Assembly (NCBI GenBank): GCA_027618565.1 | Contig: JAQCEQ010000002.1 | Location: 1 to 64,000, forward strand | DNA from: Planctomycetota bacterium | GTDB lineage: Bacteria > Planctomycetota > Phycisphaerae > Phycisphaerales > SM1A02 | Length of the DNA stretch: 64,000 nt | Direction of reading: 5' to 3' | Shown here: piece by piece, positions 46,247-56,394 of the stretch | Numbering within the stretch: position 1 is the first letter of the stretch | Layout of the letters: each line of letters opens with the position of its first letter | Notes under the pieces: model-generated | Databases searched by the model: none | Seen by the model: only the letters and a program-made list of their open reading frames with translations | What the model was told of the DNA's origin: nothing | Program-made: the position numbers and the translations under genes

Positions 46247-47202
46247 GGCCCACTTGGGGGAGGAGGAGGTGGCTCGACCGGAGGCGCAGCGTCACGGATC
46301 GCGATGCCACTCCCACGGAATTCCGCTGCGACCGTCGCCGGACCGCGATCGATCACGAGCGCCGCCAAGACCGGGGGCAGGTAGAGCAGGCTGGCGTAGA
46401 AGAGCCGGCGGGCGTTGGCATCGTCACGGCATTGCGCAAACTTGAGGGCCGCCCAACTGAGCCACAGCCCCAACATCGTCGCCACCAGCGCGTACCAGAT
46501 TCCAGCAACGCCCTCCAGCGTGGCCATCAGTGAGGTCGGCACCAGCAGCAAGCTGGTGCTGAGGCACACCAGCGCCGTCACCCGCCCGTCGGGATCGAAG
46601 ACCGGCAACATCTTCAGTCCGCCACGGGCGTAGTCGTCTCGGTACATCCAGCTGAGCGCGAAGAAGTGGGGGAGCTGCCACACGAAGAGGAGTGCAGCCA
46701 ACGTCCAGCCACCTCCGCCGAAGTCATCATTCCGCGCGGCGACCCAGCCGATGAGCGGCGGCGTGGCACCCGTCACGGCACCGACCACGGTGTTGAGGGT
46801 GGAGTACTTCTTCATCGGTGTGTAGACCGCGGCGTAGAGCACGATCGTGCCAAGCGCAAGCATGGCTGCGCCAACGGTGGACCACACCAGCAAGATCGCC
46901 CAGCTGGCGAAGGAGAGCAGCGTCGCGGAAATGAACACATGGAGCGCCGAGACTCGACCAGCGGGTAGTGGCCGGCCGGCCGTGCGCTCCATCGCGGCGT
47001 CCGTCCGACGCTCCAGGAGTTGGTTCCACATGGCGGCAGCTGCGGCGGCGATCGACGTGCCCAAGAGCGTCCATCCGAGCCGACTCCAGTCCGTGGGAGC
47101 GCCCCTCGGCGTGGCCGCCAAGAACCCGGCGAGAGTCGTGATCACCACGAGCGTGCTCAGCCGAGCCTTCGAGAGCTGCAAGTAGATGCGCACGATCTCC
47201 AT
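46243..47202 (-). CDS. ctaB: protoheme IX farnesyltransferase (heme O synthase)
   Basis: About 319 residues and nine hydrophobic helices. It attaches a farnesyl group to heme B to make heme O, the first step to heme A for the oxidase. The prenyl-diphosphate motif N-Q-L-L-E-R-R-T-D-A-A-M-E-R-T is clear. Y-T-P-M-K-K-Y-S-T-L-N-T-V-V-G-A-V-T-G-A-T-P-P follows. The C-terminus has a Pro-rich tail. It is divergent from ctaA with 31 bases between the two start codons, so the promoters must overlap. Confidence 0.93.
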   Translation of the reverse strand: MEIVRIYLQLSKARLSTLVVITTLAGFLAATPRGAPTDWSRLGWTLLGTSIAAAAAAMWNQLLERRTDAAMERTAGRPLPAGRVSALHVFISATLLSFASWAILLVWSTVGAAMLALGTIVLYAAVYTPMKKYSTLNTVVGAVTGATPPLIGWVAARNDDFGGGGWTLAALLFVWQLPHFFALSWMYRDDYARGGLKMLPVFDPDGRVTALVCLSTSLLLVPTSLMATLEGVAGIWYALVATMLGLWLSWAALKFAQCRDDANARRLFYASLLYLPPVLAALVIDRGPATVAAEFRGSGIAIRDAAPPVEPPPPPPSGP

Positions 47203-47233
47203 GCGAGGGTCGGGACACTAGCATAGGTCCCCC

Positions 47234-48616
47234 ATGTCGACTCAATCCGTTCCAAACCCATCGAGTGCATCCGTTGATGGGATCGGAACTCCAGGTCGAT
47301 TGTTGGCACCGGCCTTCGCGGCGGCCGGATTGCTCTGGGCGTGTGGCTATGTTGCGCTCACCGCTCCGGGCCAAGCGGTTGGCGAAGTCTTGTTCGTGGC
47401 GATGGCGATGAGTGTCGTGCTTGGAGGGGCGGCAAGCGTGGTGCTTGGGGCATCGCGCGGGAGCAGCGCCGTCTCCGCAGGCGCGCGAACCGGCACGCTG
47501 GTGGGAATCATCAATCTCCTCCTGGTGGGATCGCTCACGCCTCGCAATGCCGAGGGCCACGTGGAGTGGCTCATGCTGGCTGGCTGGGCCACCGGCATGT
47601 TGGTCGGCTGTGCGATCCTGGGCGCGATCGGCGGACTGCTGGTTCCCGCATCGCACCGAGGTTCGCGTGCCTGGATGGATCCGACGGCGCTCCTTGCGGT
47701 TGTCTCCGCAGCGCTGATCTTTGGCATGTTGGTGACCGGTGGCATCGTGACCGGCAAGGAGTCCGGACTGGCGGTCCCCGACTGGCCCAACTCGTTCGGG
47801 CACAACATGGTGCTCCTGCCACTCTCCGCGATGAATGCGAATCACGGCGTCTTCTACGAGCACGCGCACCGGCTGTCCGGGATGTTGATCGGCTTCACGG
47901 CGATTGCCTTGGTCATCCAGGCGCTTTGGTCTCGCCAGCGTGCATCCGTGCGCGGTCTCGCCATCCTGGCGCTGGCCATGGTGTGTGTGCAGGGAGTGCT
48001 TGGTGGCCTCCGGGTCACGGGTGCGCTCACCCTCTCACAGGATCGCGCTGAGCTGACACCCAGCACGGCGCTGGCCATTGTCCACGGCGTGAACGGTCAA
48101 CTGGTCTTTGCGATCTTCTGCGTGATCGCCGCGATGACCAGCCGCGCTTGGAACCAGTTGAGCCCCCAGCAGGCGGCGAGCTCCACCATCGGAACCCGCG
48201 TCCCGCTCATCGGACTGGCCGTCGTCGTCGTGCAGGTGACGCTTGGGGCGATCTACCGGCATGTGCAAGTGGTCAACCCAGAGACGTTGGTCCCGTCAGG
48301 CGTGAAGTGGGCGCTCCACGCGCACCTCGGCGTGGCGCTGTTGGCCATCGCTGCGATGGTGATCGTGGGAGTGAAGGCGATGCGCGATGGCGCAGGCGTA
48401 CCCGCGGTCAAGCGCACGGGCATGTCGATCCATGCCCTCTTGCTCCTTCAGATCGTGCTGGGAACACTGGCCCTGGTCGCCGTCATGATGCGCAAGTCCG
48501 GTGCGATTCCAGCGTGGGAGGTGGCGGTCACGACCGCCCATCAAGTCTGTGGGGCGGCGATCGTTGCGGCAATGTCGCTGGTGCTGGCATGGGCGCTCCG
48601 GCTGCGCCGCGCCTGA
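47234..48616 (+). CDS. ctaA: heme A synthase with an extra N-terminal membrane region
   Basis: About 460 residues. It oxidises heme O to heme A. The CtaA core begins near residue 157 (L-L-A-V-V-S-A-A-L-I-F-G-M-L-V-T-G-G-I-V-T) and has paired histidines in H-G-V-F-Y-E-H-A-H-R, V-H-G-V-N-G, A-L-H-A-H-L-G and T-A-H-Q. About 155 N-terminal residues with four more helices precede it, which most CtaA proteins lack. It is transcribed away from ctaB. Confidence 0.9.
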   Translation: MSTQSVPNPSSASVDGIGTPGRLLAPAFAAAGLLWACGYVALTAPGQAVGEVLFVAMAMSVVLGGAASVVLGASRGSSAVSAGARTGTLVGIINLLLVGSLTPRNAEGHVEWLMLAGWATGMLVGCAILGAIGGLLVPASHRGSRAWMDPTALLAVVSAALIFGMLVTGGIVTGKESGLAVPDWPNSFGHNMVLLPLSAMNANHGVFYEHAHRLSGMLIGFTAIALVIQALWSRQRASVRGLAILALAMVCVQGVLGGLRVTGALTLSQDRAELTPSTALAIVHGVNGQLVFAIFCVIAAMTSRAWNQLSPQQAASSTIGTRVPLIGLAVVVVQVTLGAIYRHVQVVNPETLVPSGVKWALHAHLGVALLAIAAMVIVGVKAMRDGAGVPAVKRTGMSIHALLLLQIVLGTLALVAVMMRKSGAIPAWEVAVTTAHQVCGAAIVAAMSLVLAWALRLRRA

Positions 48617-48640
48617 GTCATCGCCCCCGCGTGCGCTCGA

Positions 48641-49975
48641 TCACTCCACCATGAGCGCGGGCTTCAACGCCTCTTCGATCGCGAGGAGCGCGTAGATCGT
48701 CACTAGGTCAGCGTGTCCCTCCTCCCAACGATCGGCGGGATTGACCCACGAGCCATTCGCCTGCTGCATCGCGAGAAGCGTCCGCACCAGTTCGTCGCGC
48801 CAATGGTGCTGGGCGCCGGAGGCATCAGTGACCACATCGTGCTGCGCCGCAGCAAGCGCGCGCGCCATCGCGTGCAGGTAATAGAAGCGCCCCTGTTGGT
48901 CCAGCCCTGGGTTCTCGGCGAAGGTCCAGTGAGCCTGGATCCATCGCCAAGCCGCGGCGACGCGAGGATCGTCCTTGGTGAGCCCTGCATACAGCATGCT
49001 CTTGAAGCCCGCATAGGTCATGGACCCATACGAACGAAGCGAATGAGGAGCCCCTGCAGGGCGAATCTCTCCGGAGCGACCCTCGCCCACAGCCTCGCTG
49101 GCAAAGCTCTCGCCGCTATTGGCGGGGGTGTACACAAATCCACCGTCGTTGCTGCCCCCTTGCGCCCAGCCGGCATCGTTTGTGGCCTTGAGGTTTTGCG
49201 TGCGTGCGACGAACACCAGCGCCCGCTGCACCGCCGGGTCGTCCGGGCTCACGCCCGCGTCGTGCAGCGCATCCAGCATGACCTGCGTGTTGGAGAGGTC
49301 AGGGCGGCCGTGCTTGCCGTACCCCGCACCACCAAACCAGTCTTGCGTCGGCTGGATGCCCTCGCTCTGCTCCCACTGGTTCGACTTCAGCCACTGGATG
49401 GCGGCCTCTCTCAACTGCACCACCTGGACATCGGAGCTGTCGCCCATCGCGGCCCAGCCACTCGCCACGCTGGCGGCGACATAGTTTCCCAGTCCACCGC
49501 CCGCGTCGGGGTCGAAGGCTCCATCGCGCATCGTTCGTAGCGTGACCCACGCTCGTGCCCGTGACACACTCGAAGACGCCATCGGCTCACCCGCCTGCAA
49601 GAGCGCCTTCACACCCAGCGCCGTGACCGCGCTACTCGCGGCCAGAGACTTCTTCTCTTGGTCGGTGCCGGCAGCGGCCTCGCCCTCCATCCATCCACCG
49701 CGCGGGCCCTGCGTGGACTGGAGAAACGCCACGCCACGACGAATGGACTCGCGTGCGTGAGCGAACAGCTCCGGGTCCATCGGCACTTCTGCCGCCTGCG
49801 TGGCGATGCGATGCATCACCGGCAGCGGCTGGGCCAGGCGTCCCGGCATCGACGGATGGTTGCGCTGGCCGATCTTCTCCGGCGCGACACGCCCGTCCAG
49901 CGGGTTGGTGGCGGGGGCGAGGATGGTGTCGTCACCTTGGACAAGCGAGAGCGCCATGCAGAGCAGTTGAAGCAT
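48641..49975 (-). CDS. prenyltransferase/squalene-oxidase repeat protein, exported
   Basis: About 444 residues. A short hydrophobic N-terminus (M-L-Q-L-L-C-M-A-L-S-L-V-Q-G) may be a signal peptide. Alpha-alpha barrel repeats of the prenyltransferase type follow: G-V-A-F-L-Q-S-T-Q-G-P-R-G-G-W, A-I-Q-W-L-K-S-N-Q-W, then A-L-V-F-V-A-R-T-Q-N and L-L-A-M-Q-Q-A-N-G-S-W-V. The acidic DXDD or DDTA catalytic motifs of cyclases are not seen, so it is more likely a binding or scaffold protein. Similar proteins are common in planctomycetes. It is divergent from the next gene by 32 bases. Confidence 0.78.
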   Translation of the reverse strand: MLQLLCMALSLVQGDDTILAPATNPLDGRVAPEKIGQRNHPSMPGRLAQPLPVMHRIATQAAEVPMDPELFAHARESIRRGVAFLQSTQGPRGGWMEGEAAAGTDQEKKSLAASSAVTALGVKALLQAGEPMASSSVSRARAWVTLRTMRDGAFDPDAGGGLGNYVAASVASGWAAMGDSSDVQVVQLREAAIQWLKSNQWEQSEGIQPTQDWFGGAGYGKHGRPDLSNTQVMLDALHDAGVSPDDPAVQRALVFVARTQNLKATNDAGWAQGGSNDGGFVYTPANSGESFASEAVGEGRSGEIRPAGAPHSLRSYGSMTYAGFKSMLYAGLTKDDPRVAAAWRWIQAHWTFAENPGLDQQGRFYYLHAMARALAAAQHDVVTDASGAQHHWRDELVRTLLAMQQANGSWVNPADRWEEGHADLVTIYALLAIEEALKPALMVE

Positions 49976-50007
49976 GCCAAGAGTCTATTGGCGGTAGGAT
50001 TACGGGA

Positions 50008-51390
50008 ATGCGATTCCCAACGGTTCAACCCGCCCTCGTCACGCTCGCTATGGCGATCCCGACGGTGCCCGTCACGGCGCAGGAGGGTGCCATCATCACG
50101 GCTTCGGGGCGTTCTGCATCGCAACCGGGCGAAGCGGTTCCGCCGCCCATCGTGCTGGCCAACCCGATCGTGGTGGATGGCCCTCTCCCAACCTTGGCGC
50201 CCGCCTGGGGCAACCAGGTGGCGTGGTCCGGGAGCGACTTCATCGTCATGGGGACGGAGTCCGTCCGCCAGCCCGGATTTGACGGCCAGGTGATGACCGT
50301 CGTGAGTGGTGACGGTCGCGCGTGGGCACCGCTCCACGAGTATGCGGCCCTCGCCAACATCCGGCAAGGGAGCGTGATGTTCCAGCACACCGGGGCGGAT
50401 GGTGGGTGGCTGGCCACCAATGTCCAGAAGCCGGACCAGACGGGCGAGGTCCTCCTGCTGCGGCGAGACGAGATCCCCTCGGGCTGGAGCCTCTTTGCAC
50501 GGTTGTCCTCGCCGGCGGGCCAGGCGGACCCGCTCTTTGGCAGTGCGATCGCCTTTCGTGGCGGGACGCTCGCCATCGGCACCACGGACAACGCCATTCG
50601 AAATGGGCCACGCCGGCTGGTCGATTCGCCGCGAGTGCATCTCTTCCGTGTCACGAACGGAGAGTGGAAGGCGGAGGGCTACCTGGAGCCTCCTCCGGAC
50701 TCAACCAAGTCCATTTGGTTTGGTGCCTCGGTGGCGACGACGGGTGACTGGGTCTTCGTGTCAAGCCCCCAGTCATACACGCCAAGCCCGAAGCAAGAAC
50801 TGGAGATCGGGGGCATGGTGTCGTGCGTCTACGCATTCCAACGGACCGTGGATGCGCAGGGCAAGGTCGACTGGGTGCTTCGCACGACGCTGTTCCAGCC
50901 TGATGGTGCTTCGCACAATGCGTTCGGAATGAGCATCGTCGCTGGTGGAGACCTCTTGGTCGTCCGCAGCACGACGGTCAAGGCGGGGCAGGTGGGTGCG
51001 CAGCGCGACAGTGCGACGTCGCTCTTCGTGTTCCGGCTCCGTGGCATGGATGGCGCGAGGGACTGGGTCGCGGACGGAACGCTCCAGCCAGGTCCAGGCG
51101 TGCAGCCCGGGCTGGGCATCGGTTTCGCGATGGATGTGGGTGACGGGATGGTGGCCGTCGGCGACCCGTCGGCGGACCTCGGGACCGGGACCCTTGGAAC
51201 CGTGTATGTCTTCGGGAAGATCGACGCGCAGTGGCGTGAGGTGTATCGCCTGGTGCCTAGCGTCCCATGTGCGACCGGACGATTCGGGGTGGCGCTGGCG
51301 ATGCAGGGTCGCATCGTTGGCGTGGGTCGAATCCGGAGTGAGCGCGACAACATCGAACCCGGTGGCGCGTACCTGTATCAGTTGCCTTGA
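50008..51390 (+). CDS. exported beta-propeller-like (FG-GAP-like) protein
   Basis: About 460 residues with a signal peptide (A-L-V-T-L-A-M-A-I-P-T-V-P-V-T-A-Q). Repeats such as F-G-S-A-I-A-F-R-G-G-T-L-A-I-G, F-G-A-S-V-A-T-T-G-D-W-V-F-V and F-G-M-S-I-V-A-G-G-D-L-L-V-V recur every 50-70 residues. F-G-V-A-L-A-M-Q-G-R-I-V-G-V adds a fourth. This is the pattern of FG-GAP beta-propeller blades. Function is unknown; such proteins often bind surfaces or partners. Confidence 0.72.
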   Translation: MRFPTVQPALVTLAMAIPTVPVTAQEGAIITASGRSASQPGEAVPPPIVLANPIVVDGPLPTLAPAWGNQVAWSGSDFIVMGTESVRQPGFDGQVMTVVSGDGRAWAPLHEYAALANIRQGSVMFQHTGADGGWLATNVQKPDQTGEVLLLRRDEIPSGWSLFARLSSPAGQADPLFGSAIAFRGGTLAIGTTDNAIRNGPRRLVDSPRVHLFRVTNGEWKAEGYLEPPPDSTKSIWFGASVATTGDWVFVSSPQSYTPSPKQELEIGGMVSCVYAFQRTVDAQGKVDWVLRTTLFQPDGASHNAFGMSIVAGGDLLVVRSTTVKAGQVGAQRDSATSLFVFRLRGMDGARDWVADGTLQPGPGVQPGLGIGFAMDVGDGMVAVGDPSADLGTGTLGTVYVFGKIDAQWREVYRLVPSVPCATGRFGVALAMQGRIVGVGRIRSERDNIEPGGAYLYQLP

Positions 51391-51415
51391 CAGCGCGACC
51401 GGTCTTCGCCAGGAC

Positions 51416-51718
51416 TTATTGCCAGAGCCTGATCACGCAGCACGACGCCAGGGCGCCGGCAGCCCGCTCGGCCCACAGTTCCCAGCCCGCGGGCCACTCC
51501 AGAGGTGCGATGGGGTTCACGATGACGGCGATGGCTGCGAGGAGCCCAACCCACCAGGCCGCGCCAGTTCGTCCCACGCCGATGGTTCCCCACAACACAC
51601 AGGCAAAGATGGTCCACGCCAAGACCTTGCGTGGCATGAAGTGGACGAGGTCGGGTGCCAGCGACTGCGTGAGCAGCAGGGCTGCACCGATGGCCAATGG
51701 GATCAAGACACCCTTCAC
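51416..51718 (-). CDS. small membrane protein, unknown function
   Basis: About 100 residues with three to four hydrophobic segments covering most of the protein (for example L-I-P-L-A-I-G-A-A-L-L-L, W-T-I-F-A-C-V-L-W-G and V-G-L-L-A-A-I-A-V-I-V-N-P). No named family is recognised. The convergent neighbour ends 26 bases away, and the gene is divergent from the kinase gene with about 73 bases between starts. Confidence 0.6.
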   Translation of the reverse strand: MKGVLIPLAIGAALLLTQSLAPDLVHFMPRKVLAWTIFACVLWGTIGVGRTGAAWWVGLLAAIAVIVNPIAPLEWPAGWELWAERAAGALASCCVIRLWQ

Positions 51719-51791
51719 GGCTCCTTCATCGGCGCGTCAGGGTGTATGACTTGAAGGAGCCGTCGCGAGGTCTGCGGTACCCTGACGGCCG

Positions 51792-53345
51792 TTGGACGAG
51801 CTGAACGACGAACAGCGAAAGTTGGCAGAGAGCCTGGCTCTGGAAGCCAGCGTCGCCGCGCCGCCAAGCATTGAGATGTGGGTTCGATCCAAGACCCCGG
51901 ATGTGCGTGTGCAGGGCGAAGTGAGACGGCTGGTCGCGGCGTTCCCCACGCTGACCGGGGTCTCGGGTGACTTGCTCAAGGGCAAGGTCTTGGGTGGATT
52001 CCGCCTGGATCGCGTGCTTGGCTCCGGCGGGATGGGACGCGTCTACGAGGCGATGGAGCAGGAGGGCGTGGGTGGCAACGCTCCACGCCGCGCCGCCGTC
52101 AAGGTGATGAACCGCGCCGTTGCCACCGAGACTGGGCTCAAGCGATTCCAGCAGGAAGTCTCGATCCTCTCGGGTCTCAATCACCCGAGGATCGCGATTC
52201 TGTATGGCAGCGGGACCTGGGACGACGGCGAGGGACAGGTGCCGTGGTACGCGATGGAATTCATTGAGTCATCGCGTGACATCGTCCGCTACTGCGAGAT
52301 GGAGCGCCTGCCGCCCAAGCGAAGGATGCGGATGCTGGCCGAGGTGGCAGATGCGATTGGCCATGCCCATGCGCAGGGGGTGGTCCACCGCGACCTCAAG
52401 CCAGCCAACATCTTGGTCACCGCCAGCGGGCAGGCCAAGGTGATCGACTTCGGCATCGCGCGTGCCGAGCACTCCGCGTACGCCGCAGGCGTGCGCACCG
52501 AAACCGGCCACTTGGTCGGGACGCTGCAGTACATGAGCCCCGAGCAGTTCGAGGCCGACCCCCGGCGGATCGACCGGCGCGTGGATGTGTACGCGCTTGG
52601 CGTGATCGCGTACGAGCTGCTCACCGGGCTTCACCCGCACGATCTTGGAGGCATTCCGATCCACGAGGCCAGCCGCATCGTGCAGGAACAGAACGCCACT
52701 CCCATCGCGGCCGTGCTTCCGGATGTCGATCCGGCGCTGGGCGAAGTAGTCATGAAGGCGCTCTCGAGGAAGCAGGAGGAACGCTTCGACGGCTGCGTCG
52801 AGCTGGCCTCTGCGATCCGGTCCGCGCTTGATCGCGCGGGGTCGGCCATCGCACCTCGATCGTCAGGCGTCTCAGGAGGCGCGGCCCCTGAAAGAGGCGA
52901 ACGCCGCGGGAATCCTCGGTCGCGGGACACGGGCGCAGAGAAGGGGAGCGGTTGGCTCGTGATCTCAATCTTTGCGCTCGCGATGGTGGGTGGGGCGCTC
53001 TACCTTGCGTTCGGAAGGACGCTGTTCTCCGGGGACGGCGGCGTGGTCGCGCTTCCAGGGGACGGGTCGGGCCACGCGATCGAAGGCGAGGGCGCCGCCA
53101 CGCGTACAGAGCGCGGAGATATCACTTCCACTCCCGAGGGCGCCGAGGTCTTGATCGACGGGGAGGTCGTGGGAGTGACGCCCTTCCAGCGTGAGCTCAC
53201 ATGGAGTGCCGCCTCGCCACCGCTCACGCTCACCTTCCGCCGCGATGGCTGGGAGTCCAAGCAGGCCGTGGTGACGCCAGACCCCACCGGCGCCCGTGGT
53301 GGCGCGACCACGGTGCATGTGGAGCTGGAACCCGCCCGGGAGTGA
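51792..53345 (+). CDS. serine/threonine protein kinase with C-terminal PEGA domain
   Basis: About 517 residues. The kinase domain shows the glycine loop G-S-G-G-M-G-R-V-Y at about 77-85, a lysine at K104 (A-A-V-K-V-M), H199-R-D201-L-K-P-A-N and D219-F-G-I-A-R. A Gly/Arg-rich linker leads to one transmembrane helix (about 387-407). The outer region carries a PEGA repeat ([13 protein letters not shown] at about 445-457), which often binds cell-wall sugars. It is a transmembrane Hanks-type kinase that would sense an envelope signal. The start is a TTG at 51792, chosen since no ATG or GTG precedes the domain closely. It is upstream of and convergent with the secretion genes. Confidence 0.88.
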   Translation: MDELNDEQRKLAESLALEASVAAPPSIEMWVRSKTPDVRVQGEVRRLVAAFPTLTGVSGDLLKGKVLGGFRLDRVLGSGGMGRVYEAMEQEGVGGNAPRRAAVKVMNRAVATETGLKRFQQEVSILSGLNHPRIAILYGSGTWDDGEGQVPWYAMEFIESSRDIVRYCEMERLPPKRRMRMLAEVADAIGHAHAQGVVHRDLKPANILVTASGQAKVIDFGIARAEHSAYAAGVRTETGHLVGTLQYMSPEQFEADPRRIDRRVDVYALGVIAYELLTGLHPHDLGGIPIHEASRIVQEQNATPIAAVLPDVDPALGEVVMKALSRKQEERFDGCVELASAIRSALDRAGSAIAPRSSGVSGGAAPERGERRGNPRSRDTGAEKGSGWLVISIFALAMVGGALYLAFGRTLFSGDGGVVALPGDGSGHAIEGEGAATRTERGDITSTPEGAEVLIDGEVVGVTPFQRELTWSAASPPLTLTFRRDGWESKQAVVTPDPTGARGGATTVHVELEPARE

Positions 53346-53357
53346 GTCGCGGGACTG

Positions 53358-54638
53358 CTACAGCCCCTTGAGGCCCTTGCTCATGTTGAAGATGGGGAGG
53401 AGCATGGCCGCGGCGATGCCGCCGACGACTGCGCCCATGAAGACGATCATGAGAGGCTCGATCATGCTGGTCACGCTCTTGATCGTGTGGTCCAGTTCCT
53501 CTTCGCAGAAGTCCGCGGTCGTCTGCAGGACTTCCGGCAGTCGGCCGGAACGCTCGCCCGCAGTCACCATGGCGCTCACCGAGCGGGGGATCATGGGGCT
53601 GTTGCGAAACGCGGTGGACAGGTCGTTGCCAGCCTGGACCCGCGCCTCCATGTCCGTCCAGATGGGGTCAAAGCAGGCATTCTTGGTGACATCCTTGCAG
53701 ATGCGGATGACGTCGAGGAGGCTCACGCCCGCGCCAAGCAGCGTGGCCATGGTGCCGCACGCGCGCGCCACGTACAGGCTCCGGAAGAGCCGCTTCAGGA
53801 TGGGAAGGTGCATCATCGCGCGGTCGCGAAAGAGCCTGCCCGTGGCCGTGTGCAGGCCGTAGGTGGCCCCCACCACCAGCGCACCCAGCGCCGGAAGGTA
53901 GATGAGGTACCCCGTCCGGATGAAGGCGCTGAGCGCGACAAGGCCCTTGGTGAGCACCGGGAGCGCGTCGCCCTGCTGCCGGAAGAGAGGCTCGAACTTG
54001 GGCAGCACGAAGATCATGATGACGGAGACCGCAACGACGGAGACCGCGCCCATGATTGCGGGGTACATCATGGCACCGCGGACCTGCGCCGCAGTCTTGC
54101 GCTGCTTGGCCAAGTCCTTCGCGACGCGCGCAAACATCTCGTCCATCATGCCGGTGGCCTCGGCGGCGCGCATGAGGCTCACCAGGATCGTCGGGAAGAC
54201 GCGAGGCCAGCGAGCCAGCGCCGCGGAGAGGTCTTCGCCCTCGCAGACGGAGTCCTTGATGTGCCGCACCACCTGTGCGACCTCCTTCGAGCGTGCCTGC
54301 GATGCAAAGATTTCCAGGCTGTCCGGCAGGGGAACGCCCGCCTTCATCAGGACGCTCAACTGCTGGCACAGGTGCAAGACATCTTCACGCTTGACCTTCG
54401 CGCTGAGGCTGCGCATATCGAGCGCGCGGTTCTCGCCCTCGTCCGTTGCGGCATCCGCCAGGTTGACCTCCACCACCACCAGCCCGAGTCGCTTGATGGT
54501 GCGGACGGCCTCTCCATGCGTGACGGCATCCACCACGCCCTTGACCACCTCGGGCCCGCGTCGCGCGCGGTACGAGAACTTCCGGACGGCTCCTGGGATC
54601 GCGTCGTTGGCCTTGGGTTCAGCGACGGCAGGCACCAT
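53358..54638 (-). CDS. type II secretion/type IV pilus inner-membrane protein (GspF/PilC family)
   Basis: About 426 residues. It is the inner-membrane platform protein for pilin assembly. GspF domains are duplicated: L-C-Q-Q-L-S-V-L-M-K-A-G-V-P-L at about 91-105, and A-R-A-C-G-T-M-A-T-L-L-G-A-G-V-S-L in the second copy. Three helices (for example V-V-A-V-S-V-I-M-I-F-V-L-P-K-F) are in place, as is E-P-L-M-I-V-F-M-G-A-V-V-G-G-I near the end. The ATG at 54638 has a strong GAGGAGG sequence just upstream. It overlaps the ATPase gene by 20 bases. Confidence 0.93.
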   Translation of the reverse strand: MVPAVAEPKANDAIPGAVRKFSYRARRGPEVVKGVVDAVTHGEAVRTIKRLGLVVVEVNLADAATDEGENRALDMRSLSAKVKREDVLHLCQQLSVLMKAGVPLPDSLEIFASQARSKEVAQVVRHIKDSVCEGEDLSAALARWPRVFPTILVSLMRAAEATGMMDEMFARVAKDLAKQRKTAAQVRGAMMYPAIMGAVSVVAVSVIMIFVLPKFEPLFRQQGDALPVLTKGLVALSAFIRTGYLIYLPALGALVVGATYGLHTATGRLFRDRAMMHLPILKRLFRSLYVARACGTMATLLGAGVSLLDVIRICKDVTKNACFDPIWTDMEARVQAGNDLSTAFRNSPMIPRSVSAMVTAGERSGRLPEVLQTTADFCEEELDHTIKSVTSMIEPLMIVFMGAVVGGIAAAMLLPIFNMSKGLKGL

Positions 54639-56370
54639 GCACCTCCTCGGCCGTGGTGACGCCGTCCAGGACCTTCTTCATGCCATCGTCCCACAGGGTC
54701 TCGAAGTGCCGCTCGGCGAGCATCTTCCTGAGGCCGCTGGGGTCGATCCCGCGGGAGATCGCTTCCGCGACTTCGGCCTCGGGTGTGAAAAGTTCGTAGA
54801 GCCCAACGCGCCCCGACAGGCCAGACTGCCGGCACTTGGGGCATCCCGCGCCACGAGCCAGTACCGTGGCTTGCTCGCCGTATCGGCCCAGCGCTGCTCG
54901 CTGCGCGGCATCCGGGACGAATTCCACGCGGCACTTGCCGCACACTCGCCGCACCAGTCGCTGCGCCAGGACGCCACGAAGGCTGGCGGCGACGAGGAAG
55001 GGTTCCACACCCAGATTCTGGAGTCGCGTGGCCGCCGTGGGCGCGTCGTTGGTGTGGAGCGTGGAGAAGACCAGGTGGCCGGTCAGCGCGGCCTGGATGG
55101 CGATCTGCGCAGTTTCGGTGTCACGGATCTCGCCCACCATCAGAATGTCTGGATCCTGGCGCAAGAGGGCGCGCAAGGCGGTGGAAAAAGTGAGTCCCGC
55201 CTTGGGATTCATGTGGCACTGGTGAATGCCGGGCAGGTTGCTCTCGACAGGATCCTCGCAGGTGGAGATGTTGAGTGCGTTGGTGTCGTATTGCTGCAAC
55301 ACGGAGTAGAGCGTGGTCGACTTGCCGGAGCCGGTGGGCCCAGTCACCAGGATCACGCCGTGCGGCTCTTCCAGGAGGTGCTGGAATCGCTCCAGCATGT
55401 CGGCACGGAACCCCAGCTTCTCCAGTCCTAGGCGCGTGTGACTGGTGTCGATCACGCGCATGACGATCTTCTCGCCAAACTTGCCCGGCAGCGTGGAGAC
55501 GCGCAGGTCGATGCCGCGGTCGCCCACTCGAACGCTGATTTCGCCATCTTGGGGCGCCCGGCGCTCCGAGATGTCCAGGTGCGCCATGATCTTGATGCGG
55601 CTGGCGATCGCTGCGTGCAATCGGTAAGGGGGCGTGATGCGAGTGCCCAGCATGCCGTCCACTCGGTATCGCACACGCAGCGTCCCATCGTCGGGCTCGA
55701 TGTGGATGTCGGAGGCGCCCTCGGCGACGGCGCCGGCGATGACTCGATTCACGAGCTTCACGACCGGGCCGGAGGAGGCCTCCTCCTCGCCAGACCTGCT
55801 GTCGTGCTGGTCAACCAGCGAGAAATCCGCGTCGGCGAGTTCCTCGAGCAGGTCGTCGATCTGTTCGACGGCGTGGGTCTCGGCGGGCGCCAGCGCCGCG
55901 TGATGCTCGATCGCGGCCATGATGGGGCCCGACATGGCGACGACGAATCGGATCCTGAACCCGGAGATTCGAGCGAGGTGCCCTGCCAGAAATGGGTCCT
56001 CCGGTGTACTGGTGGCGACCACCAGGTCCCCGTCATCGACCCGCATGGGCACCACTTGGTGTTCGCGGCAGACTTCCGCGGGGAGCAGCGCGCCGGCTCC
56101 GTCGGCGGAGTGCCCGACGGGATCGGATTCAAAGTGGAGCCCTCGTGATTCGGCCATCGCACGCATGAGTGTGTCTTCGTCGACGAGACTCTCGCGCCGA
56201 AGCACTTCCCCCAGCATCAGCCGCTCGCCGCTCCTGGACTGGAGGCGGAGCGCCTCGCGGAGTTGTGCTACGGTCAGGGCCCCGCGGGCGACCAAGATCT
56301 GCCCCAGCGTGGGCACAGCGCCTTGGCTCATCGCGTGGACATCGGTCTTGGGCTGGACTCTCTCGCTCAT
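54619..56370 (-). CDS. type II secretion/type IV pilus assembly ATPase (GspE/PilB family)
   Basis: About 583 residues. An N-terminal MshEN-like domain (L-G-Q-I-L-V-A-R-G-A-L-T) precedes the hexameric ATPase core. Walker A is G-P-T-G-S-G-K-S-T (344-352) and Walker B is D-I-L-M-V-G-E-I-R-D (408-417). The zinc-binding C-x2-C pairs are C-G-K-C (477-480) and C-P-K-C about 35 residues later. It powers pilin extrusion. The ATG at 56370 follows GGGAG, and a GTG 15 bases upstream is less likely. Confidence 0.94.
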   Translation of the reverse strand: MSERVQPKTDVHAMSQGAVPTLGQILVARGALTVAQLREALRLQSRSGERLMLGEVLRRESLVDEDTLMRAMAESRGLHFESDPVGHSADGAGALLPAEVCREHQVVPMRVDDGDLVVATSTPEDPFLAGHLARISGFRIRFVVAMSGPIMAAIEHHAALAPAETHAVEQIDDLLEELADADFSLVDQHDSRSGEEEASSGPVVKLVNRVIAGAVAEGASDIHIEPDDGTLRVRYRVDGMLGTRITPPYRLHAAIASRIKIMAHLDISERRAPQDGEISVRVGDRGIDLRVSTLPGKFGEKIVMRVIDTSHTRLGLEKLGFRADMLERFQHLLEEPHGVILVTGPTGSGKSTTLYSVLQQYDTNALNISTCEDPVESNLPGIHQCHMNPKAGLTFSTALRALLRQDPDILMVGEIRDTETAQIAIQAALTGHLVFSTLHTNDAPTAATRLQNLGVEPFLVAASLRGVLAQRLVRRVCGKCRVEFVPDAAQRAALGRYGEQATVLARGAGCPKCRQSGLSGRVGLYELFTPEAEVAEAISRGIDPSGLRKMLAERHFETLWDDGMKKVLDGVTTAEEVHGACRR

Positions 56371-56394
56371 GAATGTCTCCCGCACTTTCGTCCG

